Source of the DNA: Anodontia alba
Taxonomy: Eukaryota; Mollusca; Bivalvia; Lucinida; Lucinidae
Direction: 5' to 3'
Assembly (NCBI GenBank): GCA_964016985.1
Contig: OZ024821.1
Coordinates: 15,549,211-15,613,210, forward strand
DNA: 64,000 bases
Below, piece after piece: positions 10,952-21,947 of this stretch. The translations under genes were made by a program, and so were the position numbers. The notes under the pieces are model-generated. The model was given only the letters and a program-made list of their open reading frames with translations. It was not told the DNA's origin and did no database searches. How positions within the stretch are numbered: position 1 is the stretch's first letter; each line of letters opens with the position of its first letter.

Positions 10952-11151
10952 TAGACTGGCTCCAGTCTCCAGTGACTAAATATCTTTTTCTTATAATCCT
11001 GTTTAATAAACCAAAATAATATCATGGCTATAAAGGCTGCTCACTAGTGACCAGCCTTTATAGTCGTGTTATTATTTTGGTTTTATTTTAGTGGATTATC
11101 AAACAGAATTATGAGAAAAATATTTAGTCACTGGAGACTGGAGCCAGTCTA
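10952..11151. mobile_element. 200-bp MITE, perfect 32-bp TIR, 9-bp target duplication
   Basis: The first 32 bases (starting TAGACTGGCTCCAGTCTCCA) are exactly inverted at the end. The outer flanks GAGTTAGGC at 10943-10951 and 11152-11160 are identical. The interior is a further palindrome around GGCTATAAAGGCTGCTCACT. A 9-bp duplication is typical of Mutator-like elements, so a MULE-derived MITE is the best inference. No transposase is encoded. Confidence 0.85.
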
Positions 11152-11182
11152 GAGTTAGGCATCTTTGATTGAATCGAATCTA

Positions 11183-11357
11183 TTAACTTTTACCACTTCT
11201 GGACTAATTCAGCAGAGGACAAATTGATGATAATTTTCTTATTTTTCCATGGAGACAATTTGCATGAAATGTCAAAACCTATTTTCTGGGAAAATAAGAA
11301 AAAAATACTTCAATATGTCGTCTGTTGAATTTTTTTACCCAGAGTGCTACGCGTTAA
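11183..11357 (-). repeat. Family E element, one arm shortened
   Basis: TTAA at 11183 and 11354. Retains GGAGACAATTTGCATGAAAT and TACCCAGAGTGCTACGCG. Confidence 0.7.
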
Positions 11358-11640
11358 TATTAATCTGGGGAAAAATGAACACAGTTTCAGGCTGTCAAGA
11401 ACTGATTAAACAGAAACAAAATTTAATGACTTTTTATTGTCATTGAAGCAAAATATTAAATATGATCAATAAGAAAATGGAATGAAACGGGATTATACAT
11501 AAAATTTACATGCATAAAATTCTAAATCAACAAAAATCACAGTTAGAAAGAATATTGGAATATCTATTTTGATACAGTGTTACATAAAACAGTCATACAA
11601 CTACAAGTATAGTTTGAGACGCATTAGGAAAAGGAAGATT
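11358..11640. other. Spacer, nothing recognised
   Basis: AT-rich single-copy-looking sequence. Confidence 0.4.
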
Positions 11641-11835
11641 TAACGCATATGTATTTGTACAGATAATACCCAGATCAGCCTGTGGATCACACTGTCTGAT
11701 CAGAATTCTTATTATTCGCCCGGCGACAGATTGGAGATTGTCAAAATCTGCTTGTAGCATGCAACTTAAAATCTATATTGGACTGTTATCAACCTGACAG
11801 GTATCCTGTCGGGTCGATATCAGTCCAATATAAAT
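11641..11835. repeat. Hairpin pair: B-like relic plus GTCGGGTCGATA hairpin
   Basis: TTGGACTGTTATCAACCTGA and TCGGGTCGATATCAGTCCAA (about 11777-11832) form a hairpin with tip CAGGTATCCTG. A shorter relative (CCTGTCGGGTCGATAACGGT) sits at about 12061-12080. Confidence 0.6.
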
Positions 11836-12299
11836 TTAAGAATAATGCTAGCTGGGAAAGGTTCTGGTCAGGTTGTGCGGAAACACAGGCTGATTTGAAC
11901 CTCCTGTGCGCATGCGCTAAGCCTCCTTTTGCTTGATGCCGTTCATTTGATTAAAACAACGTATAAAATGTAAAGCTTTTTAAATGAATAAGGGAACAAG
12001 GAAAGCAACAAAAAGGATGTTTCGAAGTCAGCATTCTACTATTGTCGGCCGGACAGGATTCCTGTCGGGTCGATAACGGTCCGATATAGATTTAAGTATT
12101 TCTAAGAGCGAAGACCCAGACAAGTGTGTGTTTTGCACATTCTGGTCAAGATGTTCGCCTGTCTCTATTTTGAATCTTATGAAAATGGAATAGTCTGTGC
12201 GTACTTCCAGTAATAGCCCAAACCAGATGGGTTGGACATCAGACTTTCCTGTTCCCAGATTAAAACTAAGCGGAGTAAAATCAGAACATGTATTCGTGC
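11836..12299. other. Spacer with B-like and hairpin relics
   Basis: CAGGCTGATTTGAACCTCCT near 11885 is B-like, and the 12048-12093 hairpin relic is noted above. No exon seen. Confidence 0.35.
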
Positions 12300-12515
12300 C
12301 TATGCGAACTGCGCATGCTCATATCAGACTATGCACATGGCCAGTGTTGTGCGTGCGCATGTGCTACTCCACTGGTTCAAGTGTTGCAGCAAACTGCGCA
12401 TGCTCACACCAGACCATGTACATGCGCAGTCTTATCGGTGCGCAAGCGAGTCAATTTTTAAATTACACTGTTTCAAGCGCAGTATGGTCTGAGCATGCGC
12501 AGTTCGCACATGCCT
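12300..12515. repeat. CTGCGCATGCTCA inverted/direct repeat cluster
   Basis: AACTGCGCATGCTCA occurs at about 12307 and 12391 and its complement TGAGCATGCGCAGTT at about 12491, with CAGACCATG/ATGGTCTG partners. The open frames of 115 and 86 codons here translate this repeat and are not genes. Confidence 0.6.
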
Positions 12516-13318
12516 TGAAAAGTTTTGTGATTACGCAGCTTTAATGTAAACAAACACAAACTGACAGCGTTACAGACATTCTTTCTTTGCACGGCCACAA
12601 TTTCATTCTACTCGAGCTTTGTCAATATTAGTGCTTTTTATAAAAATGTGACCTGTAATATCCTGCGCGATCCTTCTTAGCCTGATCAAAGTCTTTGCTG
12701 TCCATAACAGCATGTGTACCGTGGACACCGGATCTCTTTGTTTAGTTAAAAAAAAGTAATGCAAAAAAGCGTAACCATTACCTACAATTTTCAAAGATTC
12801 GTCGTAAAACGTTTTCAGTTTGTTACGGACGGTTATGGGTTAATTTTGAAAAACACTGCCACAATTCAGAGAAATCAATGATTCGATTTCAGATTTTTTA
12901 GGGGTACGTAGTAAATACATCAAATAAAATAAAAGCGTGTTTGTGTTTGAATCCGGCGGCAAAACTATTTTATTCAATTTTCAAAAAAAAAGAAAAAAAA
13001 ACAAAAAAAAAAACACCGCCCCCATGAAATCTGTTCCTCAAGCACGTGCCAATAATGTCCTGAAATATCATTATGTCCAGATTCGTCGTTTGCAGTATAC
13101 CACAGTTTTCCATTTGGATTGCAGACGTTTGAACATGACTGAAGCTTAGACAAGAATAAAAGTAGGCCTATGTTCAGAAGTTATACATCGCACGGTCCGA
13201 TAGCGAACAGTGAATACCCAAACCAGATTTGTGAATCAGAACTGCGCAGGCCATCACAGACCTTTAGTGCTTTGTGATAATGCTTTAAAAAAAAATGACA
13301 AAACTCGACAGACTGTAG
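12516..13318. other. Spacer, nothing recognised
   Basis: Contains an A-rich run at about 12985-13010. No exon or hairpin supported. Confidence 0.4.
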
Positions 13319-13558
13319 TTAAGGGAAATAGATACACTTTCAGGGGAGACAACTCAAAGTGGTTCTTGTCTCCCTTCCAAAAAGGGGTTTGATCTAAAAG
13401 GAAAGAATTTGCTCCTCTTGGAAGCAAATTCTTTCATTTTAGAGCAGACCCCTTTTCAGAAGGGGATTGTTGTGAAGGAAAGCAAACCGGAAGTCACAAA
13501 TTTTGTCTCCCTAGTAGAAAATACACAGAAAATCTACCGAGTGTATCCGGTCCCTCCA
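13319..13558 (+). repeat. Family D element
   Basis: TTAAGGGAAATAGATACACT start. Hairpin GAAAGAATTTGCTCCTCTTG / GGAAGCAAATTCTTTCATTT. Confidence 0.8.
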
Positions 13559-13980
13559 ATTTAGACATAACATTCAAATAATGCTATGACCTTTGTAAGA
13601 GTTACCATAGAAGAATATTAAATTAACAAAAACGGAATGTTTTTATTGGCTGAAAAATTTTATGATGAAGATCATAAGAAGCCCTCTATGGAATAATAAC
13701 ACGGTTTCTTATACACAAACAGTGCAGATGTAGATGATTGCGTTTCCTTGCAGTACGAGTATGGCCATTCGCTATTCATCATATTCAATCTTTCAGCCGC
13801 GTCATGAGGCAATGTGTGTCTTTGGAGTATATGTGAAAAGTGAATATCCAGACCAGCCTGCGAAGACCCGCAGTCTGACAAGGACAGAAAGCGCGGGCTG
13901 ATCTTGACTTTCGCTGACCTCATGCACTCTGATGGCACGTTTTGACATGACCCGGCTCATTGCATACATGCACATGTATA
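13559..13980. other. Spacer with a B-like relic
   Basis: CCAGACCAGCCTGCGAAGAC around 13850 and AAACAGTGCAGATGTAGATG near 13718 resemble eroded B and A cores. Confidence 0.35.
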
Positions 13981-14316
13981 TACAGTCGACTTTCGTTATC
14001 TTGAAGTCCGATGGACTCTCTGAAATATTTCGACATGTCCGTACCTCGACATATCAGATTTGCAGAATTGAGGAAAAAATGGATCGACCAGCCACATTTC
14101 ACAAATGGATATGTAATTTGGCTCCTGAAGTTAGAGCTGTATTGAAAATATTGTGGAAAAGAGGAGAAATTGCTACTAAGGAGCAATTTTTCCTCTTTTC
14201 CACAATATTTTGTTACTTGTTGTTAGATTTCCATGTTAAAACAGGGACCAGATTTGCACTTCGAGATAAGCGATTATTCGAGATAAGCGAAATCGAGATA
14301 ACAAGAGTCGACTATA
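13981..14316 (+). repeat. Family G (pogo/Tigger-like) MITE
   Basis: TACAGTCGACTTTCGTTATC ... ATAACAAGAGTCGACTATA ends with TA at both borders. The central hairpin is AATATTGTGGAAAAGAGGAG with tip TGCTACTAAGGAGCA. The 156-codon frame over it is not a gene. Confidence 0.85.
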
Positions 14317-14544
14317 CATGTATTTTGTGGATAAGTAGACAAAACTCGGACAATACTGCACAGATACACATCATGATCTGTGTTTTCTCTGTTTACATAT
14401 GAGTGCGTGGTAGTTTTTCACAAAACAGGCATCAGAAGACGTGCAACAAGACAAAATGGGACCCTTTGTCGTAATTGAAAAACATACTCTCAGAATAGGC
14501 TGCGCATATGTGCAGTCTGTCATGGCATTCTCTGTTTGACGATA

Positions 14545-14760
14545 CCGTATTTAATCTGAGTTTTTGGACAGACAAGCCTGAGCAAACAGTGTAGACCCAG
14601 ATCAGACGCCGCAGAACGCGGCGTCTGATCATGGTATACACTGTTTGCCACTCATCAAGCTATTTTTGGGCATATTAACAGGTAGTAAAATGGTCTTATT
14701 TTGAATTCTTGGACAAGTATGGTAAGAAATTAAAGTGTTCGAATACTTAGTGTAAATACA
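14545..14760 (+). repeat. Family A4 element
   Basis: A core at about 14583-14650 with tip GCCGCAGAACGCGGC. Right flank GGTAAGAAATTAAAGTGTTC and AATACTTAGTGTAAATA. Confidence 0.8.
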
Positions 14761-14859
14761 GCAAATTTTCTAAATTATGTAAAGGGTCTGCAAGCAGGAG
14801 ACGATGACCCTGCTCTAACTGCGCGAATATGCATGCTGAGCTGGATTATCTTTGGCCCC

Positions 14860-15790
14860 ATATGATGCGTAAAGCACGAAAAGGGCCTTATGCAATTTGC
14901 GGACAACGCACGCTCAGATCAGCCTGAGTTAGGCCTTCGTTGTCCGCTTACAGAATCTCAATGCTGAAAGTCTACAAAGCTGTGGTGCTGCCAACACTAT
15001 TGTATGCATGCGAAACGTGGACAGTTTACCAACGGCACGCCAAAAGACTGAACCACTTCCATACAAGCTGCCTTAGCAAACTTTTAAAGATTAAGTGGCA
15101 AGACAGGATTCCAGACACAGTAGTCCTGAAAAGGGCAGGGATGCAGAATGTACATACTCTTCTGAAATTGGCACAGGTAAGATGGACAGGCCATGTTCCC
15201 AGGATGCCTGAGGAATGTTTGCCAAACAAAATCCTCTACGGAGAACTAGAAATGGGCAAACGCTCCCATGGTGGTCAGAAGAAGCGATACAATGACACAC
15301 TCAAAGCCTCCCTCAAGGATTTCAACATACCAGCAGAGATATGGGAACAAATTGCACAGGACCGAGCAAAGTGGCGATGCCTCATCAGAAGAGGTGCTAA
15401 GTGAATATGAGGCAAAAAGAATCAGCGAAGCCGAGCAGAAACGTGCACTGCGCAAAGCCAGAGCTAAGGCATCACCATCAGAGCTGTCTTGCTCTGACCT
15501 CTGTTGTTCCATCTGCAACAGACAGTTTAGAGCTAGATTTGGTCTAATCAGCCATCTTAGAACACACAAACAGTAGCACTTCTCGCATGTGATTAAGATT
15601 GGTCATTGTCAGTAATGACAGACGAACTATTATTATTATTATTATTATTATTATTACAGAATCAATGGATATTGTAGTATATGTCGATGAACAGAGAATG
15701 TCCAGATCAGACTGCATGGATGCGCATGCTGGTCTGCAGCTACGTTGACCGCAAATTGCATGAGGGCCCTATTTGTGCGTTGCGTATTAT
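14860..15790 (+). repeat. Family B2 element split by a LINE
   Basis: Left part 14866-14957 and right part 15658-15787 align in order with the intact copy at 25725-25985 (GCACGAAAAGGG ... CTTACAGAATC | AATGGATAyTGTAGTATA ... GGGCCC). Confidence 0.9.
14958..15653 (+). pseudogene. 5'-truncated LINE: end of the RT protein plus C2H2 knuckle
   Basis: Frame 1 (to TGA at 15402-15404) gives LKVYKAVVLPTLLYACETWT ... RLNHFHTSCLSKLLKIKWQD ... VRWTGHVPRM ... GKRSHGGQKKRY, the conserved C-terminal region of many invertebrate LINE ORF2 proteins. A frameshift near 15390 moves coding to a frame that ends RALRKARAKA..LCCSICNRQF and LISHLRTHKQ*, a C2H2 zinc knuckle. The 3' end is (ATT)n at 15628-15656. The direct repeat TTACAGAATC at 14948-14957 and 15654-15663 is the target duplication. 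The element is 5' truncated and dead. Confidence 0.9.
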
Positions 15791-15984
15791 ATCAGTCACA
15801 AATATGCATTCCTGCTGTAAATATGAAATTTATATAAGTTTTTTTTTTTTTAAATAACGTCCTCCTTTTTCTTTTTCTTTTTTTTTTTTAAAATGAGACA
15901 CGCGAAGTTTGGAATGCTTGGCTATAATAATATTTCCATGTCTTGGAATGTATGCTTATAATAAAATAATTCTTACAAACCTTT
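15791..15984. other. Spacer with poly(T) runs
   Basis: T-rich runs at about 15840 and 15880. Nothing else recognised. Confidence 0.4.
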
Positions 15985-16105
15985 AGCATTCTCTGGGAAA
16001 ATTCAGCAGACGATTAGAAAATCGGGTGTCAAACACTATCTTCTGGAAAAATGTTACAAAAAATGCCGTATGCTGAATTTTTTACCCAGCATTCTAAGTG
16101 TTAAT
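15985..16105 (-). repeat. Family E fragment
   Basis: AGCATTCTCTGGGAAAATTCAGCAGACG and TTTTTTACCCAGCATTCTAA ends are recognisable. The hairpin is mostly gone. Confidence 0.5.
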
Positions 16106-16260
16106 TTGATGTCATGGTATCCATGTTTTGAAATACCTAATTATTTTATACCAGAAATGCTTGTTATTATGTCTTCATTCATAATTTGAACATATACACA
16201 CATATACACACATATATCACACAATCACCATTCAAATAAAGAATTACAGTATATCATCCC

Positions 16261-16518
16261 TTAAATCGCTAATCACAACTGAAGCAGACGGCATTTTTAT
16301 TGTTTTTCCCCTAACTTTTCGGAAAAAAATAAGACGACATTTCATGAAATTGGCTACTAAGCAGGCGATTCACATGAAATGCAAAGTCTTATTTTCTTGG
16401 GAAAATACATAATTGTAATTATAGATATCAAACAAAACAAAAAAAAAAAAAAAACAAAAAAAAAAAAAAAAAACACAAAAAAACAGAATGTCGTCTTCTA
16501 CAATTTGCTCAGCGTTAA
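16261..16518 (+). repeat. Family E2 element with expanded A-tract
   Basis: TTAAATCGCTAATCACAACT start, arms CATTTCATGAAATTG / GATTCACATGAAATGC, an A-rich run at about 16435-16485, end GCTCAGCGTTAA. Confidence 0.65.
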
Positions 16519-16756
16519 AGCAGCATCATTTTATACCTCTACGACAGCAATTCATGACGTCATAGAGAACTGTGCGGAAACGTCGTAGACGTGATTAATT
16601 TTATAATGATAGTGCACTGTAATTAGAAAACAATACTCTTATAAACATAATATTGCACATGCATGTTCCTTTCAAGGAAAATGCATGATGCTACTCAGTG
16701 GCAATATTACACGTTTTCTCAACAAAGCTCCAAAACATATAATTCAACTATCTTAT

Positions 16757-16923
16757 TACCCTAAATATTGGGACACAGGCTTGAGCAAACAGTGTAGACA
16801 CTGATCAGACGCCGCAAACGCGGCGTCTGATCAGTGTCTACATTGTTTGGCTTTCATCTAGCAGTTTTAGACAGGTAACACAATAGACTTGTTCAAATTC
16901 TATGACCAGTGTGATGAGGAGTT
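16757..16923 (+). repeat. Family A4 element
   Basis: TACCCTAAATATTGGGACAC start. Near-perfect A core with tip GACGCCGCAAACGCGGCGTC. Confidence 0.8.
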
Positions 16924-16938
16924 AATATGTCCCAAGTG

Positions 16939-17116
16939 GACTCTCATTATCTCAAACTCCAAGGGACCAAAATTTTCAATCTGAGAAAAGTAGTTCGAAC
17001 TAACAGGAGTTAAATGTAAATAAGAAACAGCAAAACTAAATTATAATTTTCCACAATTTAGTTTGACTTAAGTTGTAGTTTGAGTTATCAGTATTTGAGA
17101 TAACGAGAGTCAACTA
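16939..17116 (+). repeat. Family G-related MITE
   Basis: GACTCTCATTATCTCAAACT start and GAGATAACGAGAGTCAACTA end, with a different interior hairpin (AAACTAAATTATAA / TTTAGTTTGACT). Confidence 0.7.
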
Positions 17117-17327
17117 TATTTGGGGTCAATACGGAAACCTAAAATCTATCAAACTTGAACAACCATATACACATCTCTAAATAACATTCAACGAATACAC
17201 GTATGTTTAGTAACATACCTTAAATGTACATAACAAAACCTCTGAGATTAACGTAAATAAATAAACTTTTGATTAATGGAATCCGACTCCAATTCCAAAA
17301 ACATTTCTCAGCTGAACGTTAATTTAT
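17117..17327. other. Spacer, nothing recognised
   Basis: AT-rich. Confidence 0.35.
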
Positions 17328-17540
17328 TTAACCCTTTCAACCCTGTAGATCAGTACAAATACCCATACAAACAGTGTAGATCCAGATGAGATGGCTCATA
17401 ATGAGCCATCTCATCAGGATCTACACTGCTTGCCACCTTAGTAATGATCATTGACTGAACCACCTATTTACAAAGGATGGACGTGTACAAATTCAAAGAT
17501 GGAAGAGTCCATGTCAGACACTCATGGATGAAAGGATTAA
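17328..17540 (+). repeat. Family A5 element
   Basis: TTAACCCTTTCAACCCTG start and AAGGATTAA end. A core with tip GGCTCATAATGAGCC. Confidence 0.8.
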
Positions 17541-17819
17541 AGAAAATAGTAAAGGGAAAGGCAGCATTAAGCAAAAAAAAAAAAAAAAAAAAATGCCTGG
17601 ACAAGTCATTTTTTACAAATTCAATTAAAATCAGATTAATTAAAAATGTTGTCATGCTGATGCCATTTTGAATACTAAACCAGATTTTTCGGCATCACAA
17701 ATGTTTAAATAAAGGTGCAAAACTTAAGTAAACCAAATTTAAATTACTGTTTGTATATCTTTAGTGGACATACATTAAGTTTGCTTGAAAACGGAGTTTT
17801 CAGTTAACAGTGAACCGGC

Positions 17820-17965
17820 TAGACTCAAAAAGCATTTCACTCAGTTTTCTTATTTGCTCAGGGAGTAGGGCTTTACATTTCATGCACAGTTTTCTTAGGA
17901 AACTTTTCGCATTAAATATCAAATACTATTTTCCGAGTTCTAAAACCATAAGGAAACTCGTGAAT
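17820..17965 (+). repeat. Eroded family E2 fragment
   Basis: TTTACATTTCATGCACAGTT and GCATTAAATATCAAATACT resemble the two arms. The ends are weak. Confidence 0.4.
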
Positions 17966-18379
17966 TTTTAATATGCAGATGCTGCCCAAAGAGGGAAAAA
18001 GATTATATATCACTATTTATTTTTATACTTTGTAATCTTTGAAATTCCATTATGTATTCAAAATGGAGGTCACTTGAAAACAGCACTGAGCGTTTAAACG
18101 AATCATTTTTATTCCAATTTCGAACATGTTTTCACCGGAATTAGTGTCTCATCAATCTCAACAATTTCAAACGCACTCCTCAAGTTTTGCCTTTCCCATT
18201 GAGTTTAAACACCCAGCTTAGAAACTGTTGGTGAAATGGGAACCAGCTCACAGAATAATTCTACACCCGCTTTCTTTAGACTCTGGAACCTGACAAACAG
18301 ATCTAGTTCAGCACATATGAATTCTATTAAGCTCTAAGTTATACCGGACGACGCACGATTCGTACAGCAGAAAAGTGTT
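17966..18379. other. Spacer, nothing recognised
   Basis: No exon or hairpin supported. Confidence 0.4.
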
Positions 18380-19005
18380 GAGGGGGAAATGATATACTTT
18401 CAGGGATGGTAACTCAGTCAAAATATTTTGTCTCCCTTCTGAAAAGGGGTCTGCTCTAGGAGGAAGGAATTTGCTCCCATTGGGAGCAAATTCTTTCCTT
18501 TCAGAGTGGACCCCTTTTGGCTGTAAAACTGAAAATTGTAAAATTCTTCCTTTTAGACTGGACTCCTTTTTAGACAGGGGCTAGCGAAATGGTCTCCCTT
18601 CCGAAAAGGGGTCTGCTCTAAAAGGAAAGCATTTGCTCCCCTTTGATGAGGAGCAAATTCGTTCCTTTCAGAGTAGACCCCTTTTGGCTGTAAAAACGAA
18701 AAGTGTAAAAGTCTTTCCTTTTAGACTAGATTCCTTTTCAGAAAGGGACTAGCGAAATGGTGTCCCTTCTGAAAAGGGATCTGCTTTATAAGGAAAAAAA
18801 TTACTCCCTTTGGGAGTCAATTTTTCCTTTCAGAGTAGGCTCCTTTTGGCTGTAAAAATGAAAAAAAATGTAAAATTCTTTCCTTTTAGACTAGACTCCT
18901 TTTCAGAATGAAGCTAGCGCACAGTAAAGTAAACAGGAAATAGCAAAAGTTATCTCCCTTGTCATAAATGGTGGAAAATTTACCAAGTGTATCCATTCCC
19001 CTTAA
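18380..19005 (+). repeat. Family D element with three tandem hairpin modules
   Basis: The CTCCCTTCTGAAAAGGGGTC module recurs at about 18421, 18592 and 18760 (spacing about 170), each with its own GGAAAG..TTTGCTCCC hairpin. Single D ends (GATATACTTTCAGG and GTGTATCCATTCCCCTTAA) enclose all three. Confidence 0.85.
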
Positions 19006-19202
19006 CTCTTTCGGCGCCAAATTTCAGACGACATTTGTGTTTTTAACAAACTATCATTGGAAATAAGTTTATATGTAAAGCTGAAAGACTTGATGTCAAA
19101 CAACGTAGATCCTGATGATACGGCTCATTAGGAGCCATCTCATCTGGATCTACGCTGTTTGCAAAAGCCTATTATTATCGCCCATGGCAGTGAAAGAGTT
19201 AA
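19002..19202 (+). repeat. Family A5 element sharing TTAA with the D element
   Basis: TTAACTCTTTCGGCGCC start and TGAAAGAGTTAA end. A core with tip GGCTCATTAGGAGCC. Its first four bases are the last four of the D element. Confidence 0.85.
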
Positions 19203-19347
19203 ACGCTTATTATTGGCTGAATATCAAGTTTTGATCCGTAACTCTTCTCATCCTCATATCTTACTCAAATATATTCTAATATTTTCTAAAGCACAATTGT
19301 TCGATAATTTTATACAAGCAGTCTTTCCAGAAAGTGTTATATTAACA

Positions 19348-19851
19348 TTAAAGGAAAAACAAAGGGTAGCGAAGAATGCATCTTAGATGAAAGATCGTGA
19401 TAAACCATGCATTTTTATGTAAATTTAATTGAACTCAGATAAAAACAAACAAAGTTTATGACGTTTAAAGATGCCAAAACTGTCGACAAGGGCGCCGCCA
19501 TTTTGACTGAATATTTAATGATGTTCTGAACAATCCAAATATGAAATGAACTCTTCTTTCTGAACGAAAACAGACTGGGTTTCCATCAAGATCAATGTAT
19601 GTCCAGACACAAATATAGAGATAAAATATTGTAGCAAATATTTATCACTAAAGTTTTGGGTATTTAATTACTGCTTTATAATGTCTTTTAAGCCCAAATA
19701 AATATTCAAAATGGCTGCGTCCATAATTCTAAAACCTTCAAACTCCATAAGTTTGTTATTTTTCATCCGAATTTAATCAAGTTTGCATCAAAATGCATAG
19801 TTTGTAAATCATATTAAGGGCATTCTTTGCTAATATTGCCATTTCCCTTAA
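19348..19851 (+). repeat. Family L element
   Basis: Imperfect inverted ends TTAAAGGAAAAACAAAGGGT and GCTAATATTGCCATTTCCCT + TAA, bounded by TTAA. The interior GGGCGCCGCCATTTTGACTG and AATATTCAAAATGGCTGC recur at 57666-58273 and 61798-62543. Confidence 0.75.
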
Positions 19852-19890
19852 AACTCTTTTACGTATGACGTAAGCGTTCACAATACATTT

Positions 19891-20060
19891 CCTACATAAG
19901 AGGTGTCTGGTTAGTTTTTATTATTATCATTTTTGTTGAAATTTATGAACTCAGTGCAAACAGGGTAGACCCTGATCAGGCCCCGCGTTCTGCGGCGTCT
20001 GATCTGGGTCTACACTTTTTGCCAATGTCCATTTTATAGGACAATAAGCTTGAATGGGTA
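19891..20060 (-). repeat. Family A2 element, partial
   Basis: AGAGGTGTCTGGTTAGTTTT flank, A core with one imperfect arm, then TCCATTTTATAGGACAATAA. Confidence 0.75.
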
Positions 20061-20243
20061 TTTTATGTGACTTATGAAAATAAGTGATGCACAACTTGAG
20101 AAAAATACCCTTATACCTTGCGAACAGAGAAAGTCCTCACCAGCCGGTACAGCCTGCACAAACACTGGTTCTGTAAGCCAGCAATATAGGCTCTGGTCAG
20201 CCTGCAGGTATGTAAATGCTGGTCCGGTTTTCTGTCCGTATAT
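20061..20243. other. B2-like relic
   Basis: CCTTGCGAACAGAGAAAGTC and CAGCCTGCACAAACAC suggest a decayed B2 element. Confidence 0.35.
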
Positions 20244-20577
20244 TTAGTCGACTCTCGTTACCTCAAAGTCTAAGGAAATCTCTGAACTACTTCGGCATAT
20301 CGTACCTCGACATAGCAGATTTGCAGAATTGAGGAAAAAATAAACCGAACAACCACATTTCACAAATGAATATGTATTTTGACTCCTGAAGTTAGAGATG
20401 CATTGAAAATATTGTGGAAAAGAGGAGAAATCACTCCTTATGAGCAATTTCTCCTCTATTCCACAATATTTTGTTACCTGTTGTTTGCTTTCCATGTTAA
20501 AACAGGGAGCAAATTTCCACATCGAGATAAGCGGTTATTCGAGATAAGAAAAGTCAAGATAACGAGAGTCGACTGTA
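20244..20577 (+). repeat. Family G MITE
   Basis: AGTCGACTCTCGTTACCTCA start and AACGAGAGTCGACTGTA end. Hairpin AATATTGTGGAAAAGAGGAG with tip CTCCTTATGAG. Confidence 0.85.
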
Positions 20578-21221
20578 TGATAAGGGTTCTTTTCTCATGT
20601 TATCATGCCCATTGCTTCCACTGTGACTGGCATCAAACAATACGAAAACAAGGCAGGTTTGTTAAATGCGAGGCCTGATATCGGACAACCACTGTTTTCA
20701 TATGCATGTGAGCCGCGCCATCCACAAATGTGCCACCAGTGCATACACGGTCCGTGAAGAACCAAATCAGCTTGCATACCCACGCACAGTCTGATCAGGG
20801 CCTTCGGCGTTCATTTACGGAACCATTTTGAAAACAAGCCCAAAGTATTTGATCACACATGATGGATACACAGGCTGATATGGGCCTACGTTGTTTCCAC
20901 ATGCCGCCAAAATTATTCTCTTATGGTGAAGCTCTTATAAACACTTTCGACCAAGGTCAGCCTGCGAATGTACTCGTTATATCTGTAATCTCCTTTTGCC
21001 ATTCTGTAAAATACAGAGCGAATAGCAAAACCGATGTCGATCCTGAGCGGATGCACAGCTGGTCTGGGCCTTTTTGTCATATAGAGTCAATCCTCTTTAT
21101 ACCGACACTCGATACAACGACAAAAATCGTTATAATGATACATTGACTGGCACAAAACCTTGCTTAAAGTGACAGTTAATCAGAAATTATGCAAGAATGT
21201 TGTACGAATTTCATATTTCAA
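20578..21221. repeat. Mosaic of decayed B2-type elements
   Basis: CAGTCTGATCAGGGCCTTCG near 20789, GATACACAGGCTGATATGGG near 20863 and GGTCAGCCTGCGAATG near 20953 are B2-type half-hairpins. Borders cannot be set. Confidence 0.4.
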
Positions 21222-21310
21222 GAAACATCGTATGTTTTGGATATTTGTTAGAATCGCCATACTGGATCGATTCTAACAAATATTCAAAACACACGTGTGT
21301 ATGTGGAAAT
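21222..21310. repeat. F-like hairpin variant
   Basis: TTTTGGATATTTGTTAGAAT ... ATTCTAACAAATATTCAAAA with tip CGCCATACTGGATCG. Same TTAGAA position as the F core. Confidence 0.6.
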
Positions 21311-21419
21311 AAGAATAAAACAAAGCCTTCTTACATATCATTCTGCTCATAAACAATTCTTCTTTACAACAGTGAAAACATTGGACCGCCCGCTTCAAGC
21401 CTTAAATAGAACGGATACA

Positions 21420-21560
21420 CCCAAGGGAATTAACTCTGAAATGTTTACCACCCATTTTATTAGGGACTTCTCTTAAAAGGGAAGAATTTGCTCCCACGGA
21501 GCAAATTCTTTCCTTTAAGAGAAGCCCCTATTTCTGAAAGGTTCCAAATACTCGGAAAGA
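21420..21560 (+). repeat. Family D fragment with intact hairpin
   Basis: AGGGACTTCTCTTAAAAGGG ... AAGAATTTGCTCCCACGGAG / CAAATTCTTTCCTTTAAGAG. Outer D ends are partly present. Confidence 0.65.
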
Positions 21561-21947
21561 AACTTTCTGTCTGTAAAAGTTAAATAGCGATAAAATGTAA
21601 TAGGTGTAGGTGTAAACTACTTGCCTTTAAATAGAATGCTAAAAAGTGCTGAAACCTCTAAATGTAAAACAGTAACAGATTTAAAAACATGTAAATACAC
21701 TGGAAAATAAATCAGAACACAAAAGAAATTTAATCTTATTTACAATTTAGCTTACTATTGAACATTTGTTGATCATGATAAAATGATGACGTTTTTTTGA
21801 ACCATGCGAGCCAAGTCGCGTGAAAATGCTTTCTGGGCATATTGAAACAGAGAAGGCCCAGAGAGATGACTGCCTATCCGCCCAATCTGACCAAGGCCCT
21901 TGTTATCTGTTGGTATATTTCACACTGTTCATTGAGACGCAACTTGA
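21561..21947. other. Spacer with a B2-like relic at about 21800-21930
   Basis: GAGAAGGCCCAGAGAGATGA and CGCCCAATCTGACCAAGGCC resemble B2. Otherwise nothing. Confidence 0.35.

Noticed and set aside
12197..12544. 115-codon frame with Cys/His pattern
   Set aside because: It translates the CTGCGCATGCTCA repeat cluster; no domain or splice support.
13932..14402. 156-codon plus-strand open frame
   Set aside because: It runs through a family G MITE (13981-14316) whose other copies do not keep the frame.
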